A DNA stretch of 32,942 bases from Spirochaetota bacterium (GTDB lineage Bacteria; Spirochaetota; Brevinematia; DTOW01): positions 1 through 32,942 of the forward strand of contig JANXAC010000017.1 in the NCBI GenBank assembly GCA_025061835.1. Reading direction: 5' to 3'. The translations under genes and the position numbers were made by a program. The notes under the pieces were generated by a model, which saw only the letters and a list, made by a program, of their open reading frames with translations, searched no databases and was not told where the DNA came from. Positions 30,328 through 32,942 of this stretch are shown one piece after another (the stretch's first letter is position 1; each line of letters starts with the position of its first letter).

Positions 30328-32145
30328 TTACATATTCGTAACAATGTTATCTCCAGTATCGCAACCGTAAGGTGAAAAGTATGAAGGATTGTTTATAGCA
30401 TTTATGTCATTAGTTGGGTTTGGATCTCCAAACTTTTTGTAAAGATACTGTAAAGTATTAGTTATGAATTTGTTATCTCTAAGTAAATTTGGAGGCTTAT
30501 ATCCTACCTGATCTATCCCGATAGATCCAGTATTTGCTCCATCACCGCCTATGTAGCAGTTAGAGATTGCTTCGGATGTACTATTACCATTAAGTGCTAT
30601 TTGTCCTAGTATCCTTATAGAGGAGTTTACAACAGTTCCTTTGTTGTTGGTTATGTAGGAGTTAAATATCGCAAATCCAGAAAAATCCAAATTAATACCT
30701 GCTCCTTCAGAGGCTATGTTATTGAATATGCTCACATTTGATGCAGTTAGAAATTTTCCAGCAACGTATAATCCTCCACCATTGTTGTGTGATATTATAC
30801 TATTTTCTAGGAATCCTTGAGAGTAATAAGAGTGCCATGCAAAACCTCTCCCATTGTTACTACTTATAACCAGTTCAAAAATACCTGATGAGCTACGGAT
30901 ATTTGCTATACCAAAACTTTCGTTAGTAAGAGGAACTATTGAATTACTAACGATTGTAGCCTTTATACTACAATTAACAGACATATCTAAGTAGATACCT
31001 GCTCCCTCGCCTACAGAGTAGTTGTTTGATATAATGATGTTAGCAATTTCAGAGTTGATTACGCTATGTAAGTAAATACCTCCTCCTCTGGAGTGAATTG
31101 CATCGTCTGTGTTGGTGGCACTTCCACCAGCTATGTGGAAGTTCATGAGAAGAATATTGCTTATATTAGTCGCAAAAACCACATGGTATAGTTCTTTTCT
31201 AGCGTCTAGGACACTATTTCCTACAATCCTGCTAAAATCCTCGTTTAGACCACCTATTATTCTTAAGTTGTCGTTTGTTATAATAACTCCGGCGATTTCT
31301 GTATTTAGTCCGTCTCCAGGTAGGTAAGTGCCGACTTGGACAAGAATGTTAGTTTTCTGGTATTCGTATGCTCTCTGTAATCCAACCTGTATCGTTTTTA
31401 CTGGAAGGTTCTTTGATAGTCCTGTGTTTGTGTCATTTCCAGCAGTTGATACATGAATTTTGTCTAACAACACAAGTATGCTTATGTGATTTGTTCGCGA
31501 AACTCTGTTTGAAACGTCTAACGCAAACACATATATTCTATGAAGTCCTTCAGTATCAAAAATTAGATTTGTATTCCATGATTCTGTTCCATTCACTACT
31601 CCAAATCCTCCACTATCCCCGACTCTCAAAAAGACATTTGATACTTGGTAGTAACTAGTCACACTACCTGTGACGCTAACCTGGTCATTATCAAATATAG
31701 AAAGGTCGTTAGGTGATGATATAATAACAACAGGTCTTGAAAGAACAACAAATGATAAGCTTACAGTAGAAGATCTGTTTTGACTATTGTCCAAAGCGTA
31801 AGCGTATATCCTGTTAGTTCCTTCATTGGCTGTAATGTTCAGAGATATCTCATTATCTCTTCCAACTTCCACAAATCCTTGATTATTCAGTCTTAAATAC
31901 ACTGCCTTAATGCCGCTTTTATCATCCGTTGCTCGTATCACAACCCTAACGGTGTTTTGTTCAAAGACTTGACCATTAGTTGGGGATATTATTCTGACTA
32001 CGGGAGGAGTGGTATCAACTTCATTGACTTGTGAGTCTCTATTTCTAGGTATGAGATCTGATAACTTAGTGCAACTCCAAAGACCTAAGAATTGTATCAG
32101 GATGATTGAGAAAATCTTATAGTATGCTTTGCTAAACTTGGCCAT
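30328..32145 (-). CDS. Lipoprotein with two Ig-like domains and a right-handed beta-helix
   Basis: This 605-residue lipoprotein has signal residues 1-24 and a relaxed lipobox LWSC (C25). Two Ig-like domains follow (about 46-135 starting TTPPVVRIISPTNG, and 137-226), both with [FY]A[LY]D-type closing strands. A DUF1565-like entry segment (IHVSTAGNDTNTG, about 230-242, then PVKTIQVGLQRA) leads into a parallel beta-helix (about 265-560) with recurrent GGGIYL, GAGIYLD and GGGLYV turns and NS.I..N rungs. Such helices bind or cleave polysaccharides or act as adhesins; no catalytic residues could be assigned. GGAGG precedes the ATG. Export by Sec and display on the cell envelope are inferred. Confidence 0.85.
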   Translation of the reverse strand: MAKFSKAYYKIFSIILIQFLGLWSCTKLSDLIPRNRDSQVNEVDTTPPVVRIISPTNGQVFEQNTVRVVIRATDDKSGIKAVYLRLNNQGFVEVGRDNEISLNITANEGTNRIYAYALDNSQNRSSTVSLSFVVLSRPVVIISSPNDLSIFDNDQVSVTGSVTSYYQVSNVFLRVGDSGGFGVVNGTESWNTNLIFDTEGLHRIYVFALDVSNRVSRTNHISILVLLDKIHVSTAGNDTNTGLSKNLPVKTIQVGLQRAYEYQKTNILVQVGTYLPGDGLNTEIAGVIITNDNLRIIGGLNEDFSRIVGNSVLDARKELYHVVFATNISNILLMNFHIAGGSATNTDDAIHSRGGGIYLHSVINSEIANIIISNNYSVGEGAGIYLDMSVNCSIKATIVSNSIVPLTNESFGIANIRSSSGIFELVISSNNGRGFAWHSYYSQGFLENSIISHNNGGGLYVAGKFLTASNVSIFNNIASEGAGINLDFSGFAIFNSYITNNKGTVVNSSIRILGQIALNGNSTSEAISNCYIGGDGANTGSIGIDQVGYKPPNLLRDNKFITNTLQYLYKKFGDPNPTNDINAINNPSYFSPYGCDTGDNIVTNM

Positions 32146-32183
32146 ATCTAACCTCCTAACTCTAGAAGAGTATCTAATATAAA

Positions 32184-32212
32184 ATTATATTTTAGTGACT
32201 AGTCTATTTCAA
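32184..32212 (-). promoter_or_regulatory. Consensus promoter of the beta-helix lipoprotein gene
   Basis: On the minus strand TTGAAA (32212-32207), 17 bp, TATAAT (32189-32184). The start is expected near 32177, leaving a leader of about 30 nt that ends in GGAGG. Confidence 0.7.
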
Positions 32213-32217
32213 CTAGT
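32198..32217. promoter_or_regulatory. Paired ACTAGT sites around the -35 box
   Basis: Two copies of the palindrome ACTAGT (32198-32203 and 32212-32217), 14 bp apart centre to centre, flank the -35 box of the beta-helix lipoprotein gene. They could be a repressor site between the divergent genes. No cognate regulator is adjacent. Confidence 0.3.
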
Positions 32218-32278
32218 GTATTGACTAAAACTTGTTCAAGAAATTGACATTCTTGTAATATTGCTTAGAGACTTTTTG

Positions 32279-32292
32279 GTATTTCAAAATAC
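32279..32292. repeat. Inverted repeat just upstream of the methyltransferase start
   Basis: GTATTT-CA-AAATAC is a perfect 6-bp palindrome 5 bp before the ATG at 32298, where a bound protein or RNA fold could affect expression. Confidence 0.3.
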
Positions 32293-32297
32293 GGTAT

Positions 32298-32942
32298 ATG
32301 ACATATGAAGAGAAGTTTTTCAGCAAGTTAAGGGATGTGTTCATAGGTGCTAAGGTTGAGGGGCAGGGTGGGTTTATCAATTTGATGCGTATCAAATCAA
32401 AATACTACAGTAGGATTGAGGAAAAACTTAAGAAGGATATTGAAGAAGCATTGAATGAGTATCCATCTTTTCGCGAAGAATTGTTTGACAAGTTGTATAG
32501 TTTTTTTAGCACATATTTTACTGAGAGTGGTAGTATCTACTTTAACTTTACACCGTTTCACAAGAATGTTTATGAGAGAGTTTATACTGATGATAGAGAC
32601 GTGATACTGTTCTGGAAGACACATATGCTTTACTATGTCAAGACTGATAGGATTTTTAGGAGTATGCCAGTGGAATTTGACGGTAAGAAATTTTATTTTG
32701 ATGCATCAACGATTGAGAATAAGAGGGCTAACGAGAAGAGGGATTTAATTTATGAGTTAAAAGGAATAAAGGAAGATGGGACAGTTGAGCTTAGTGTTTT
32801 TTATTCGGAAAAAGGGAGGAGTAGTGATACTGATAGTATTCTAAGAGAGATTGGAAAAAGGGGGCTTAAGATTACTGAGGAGGACTTAGAGAGGGCGTTT
32901 AGGGTATTTGAGAGGCAGAGTGAGGTGGATTTTTTCATAAAC
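32298..32942 (+). CDS. N-terminal part of a large site-specific DNA methyltransferase (3' end outside window)
   Basis: An open frame of 215 codons runs from ATG 32298 to the last base without a stop. The protein begins MTYEEKFFSKLRDVF and contains GGFINLMRIKSKYY, LYSFFSTYFTESGSIYFNF, TDDRDVILFWKTHMLYYVKTD, NEKRDLIYEL and ends SEVDFFIN. This is the helical, target-recognition-type N-terminus seen in large (about 900-1100 residue) N6-adenine methyltransferases resembling type III Mod proteins. The catalytic DPPY and SAM motifs should lie downstream and are not visible. A helicase/nuclease partner would be expected further right. No good Shine-Dalgarno site is seen. It is divergent from the beta-helix lipoprotein gene. 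Confidence 0.75.
   Translation, partial: MTYEEKFFSKLRDVFIGAKVEGQGGFINLMRIKSKYYSRIEEKLKKDIEEALNEYPSFREELFDKLYSFFSTYFTESGSIYFNFTPFHKNVYERVYTDDRDVILFWKTHMLYYVKTDRIFRSMPVEFDGKKFYFDASTIENKRANEKRDLIYELKGIKEDGTVELSVFYSEKGRSSDTDSILREIGKRGLKITEEDLERAFRVFERQSEVDFFIN

Overview
The window reads as a single bacterial chromosome segment, AT-rich, with Arg mostly AGA/AGG and Ile often ATA. It is diderm: it carries LpxA (lipid A synthesis), a predicted outer-membrane barrel and six secreted lipoproteins with relaxed lipoboxes. A DUF4912 protein with a Rho_N-like head, TlyA, a FecR-type membrane protein and the relaxed lipoboxes suggest a spirochaete-related lineage (Spirochaetota, perhaps Brevinematia). That placement is inference. 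No rRNA, tRNA, CRISPR array, insertion sequence or phage gene was recognised.

Layout. 1-2159 is the edge of a defence region: the C-terminal part of Cas6 (cut by the window start), then a convergent methyltransferase/endonuclease pair. 2354-3837 is an SDR dehydrogenase with a TetR regulator and a palindromic operator. 3872-7328 is secA-ruvA. 7336-8735 is an RcnR/CsoR-type metal sensor and a His-rich NicO-like metal transporter. 8904-10767 is pyrH plus a GT4 glycosyltransferase. 10898-12474 is lpxA-tlyA on the minus strand. 12560-13695 is the DUF4912 gene. 13850-14944 is an unrecognised lipoprotein.

15099-24726 is the most distinctive part. A large lipoprotein with two lamin-tail domains (LTD) and four Ig-like repeats ends at a strong terminator. 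A tight five-gene unit follows: a secreted 5'-nucleotidase-type enzyme, a predicted outer-membrane barrel, a lipoprotein with an inactivated phospholipase-D (PLD) fold plus LTD, a small LTD lipoprotein, and a lipoprotein with two intact HKD motifs plus LTD. A cell-surface system that breaks down extracellular nucleic acids or phosphodiesters and dephosphorylates the products would explain this set, but that is inference.

24764-32145 holds a zinc-ribbon methyltransferase, a FecR/PEGA-like/beta-propeller membrane protein, a MATE exporter with an orphan HepT-like protein whose catalytic His is replaced by Lys, and an Ig/beta-helix lipoprotein. At the right edge (32298 to the end) starts a large DNA methyltransferase that runs off the window, so defence-type genes flank both ends. 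Several promoters match TTGAAA-(16-18)-TATAAT closely. At pyrH and the MATE gene the -10 box is so near the ATG that the mRNAs would be almost leaderless.
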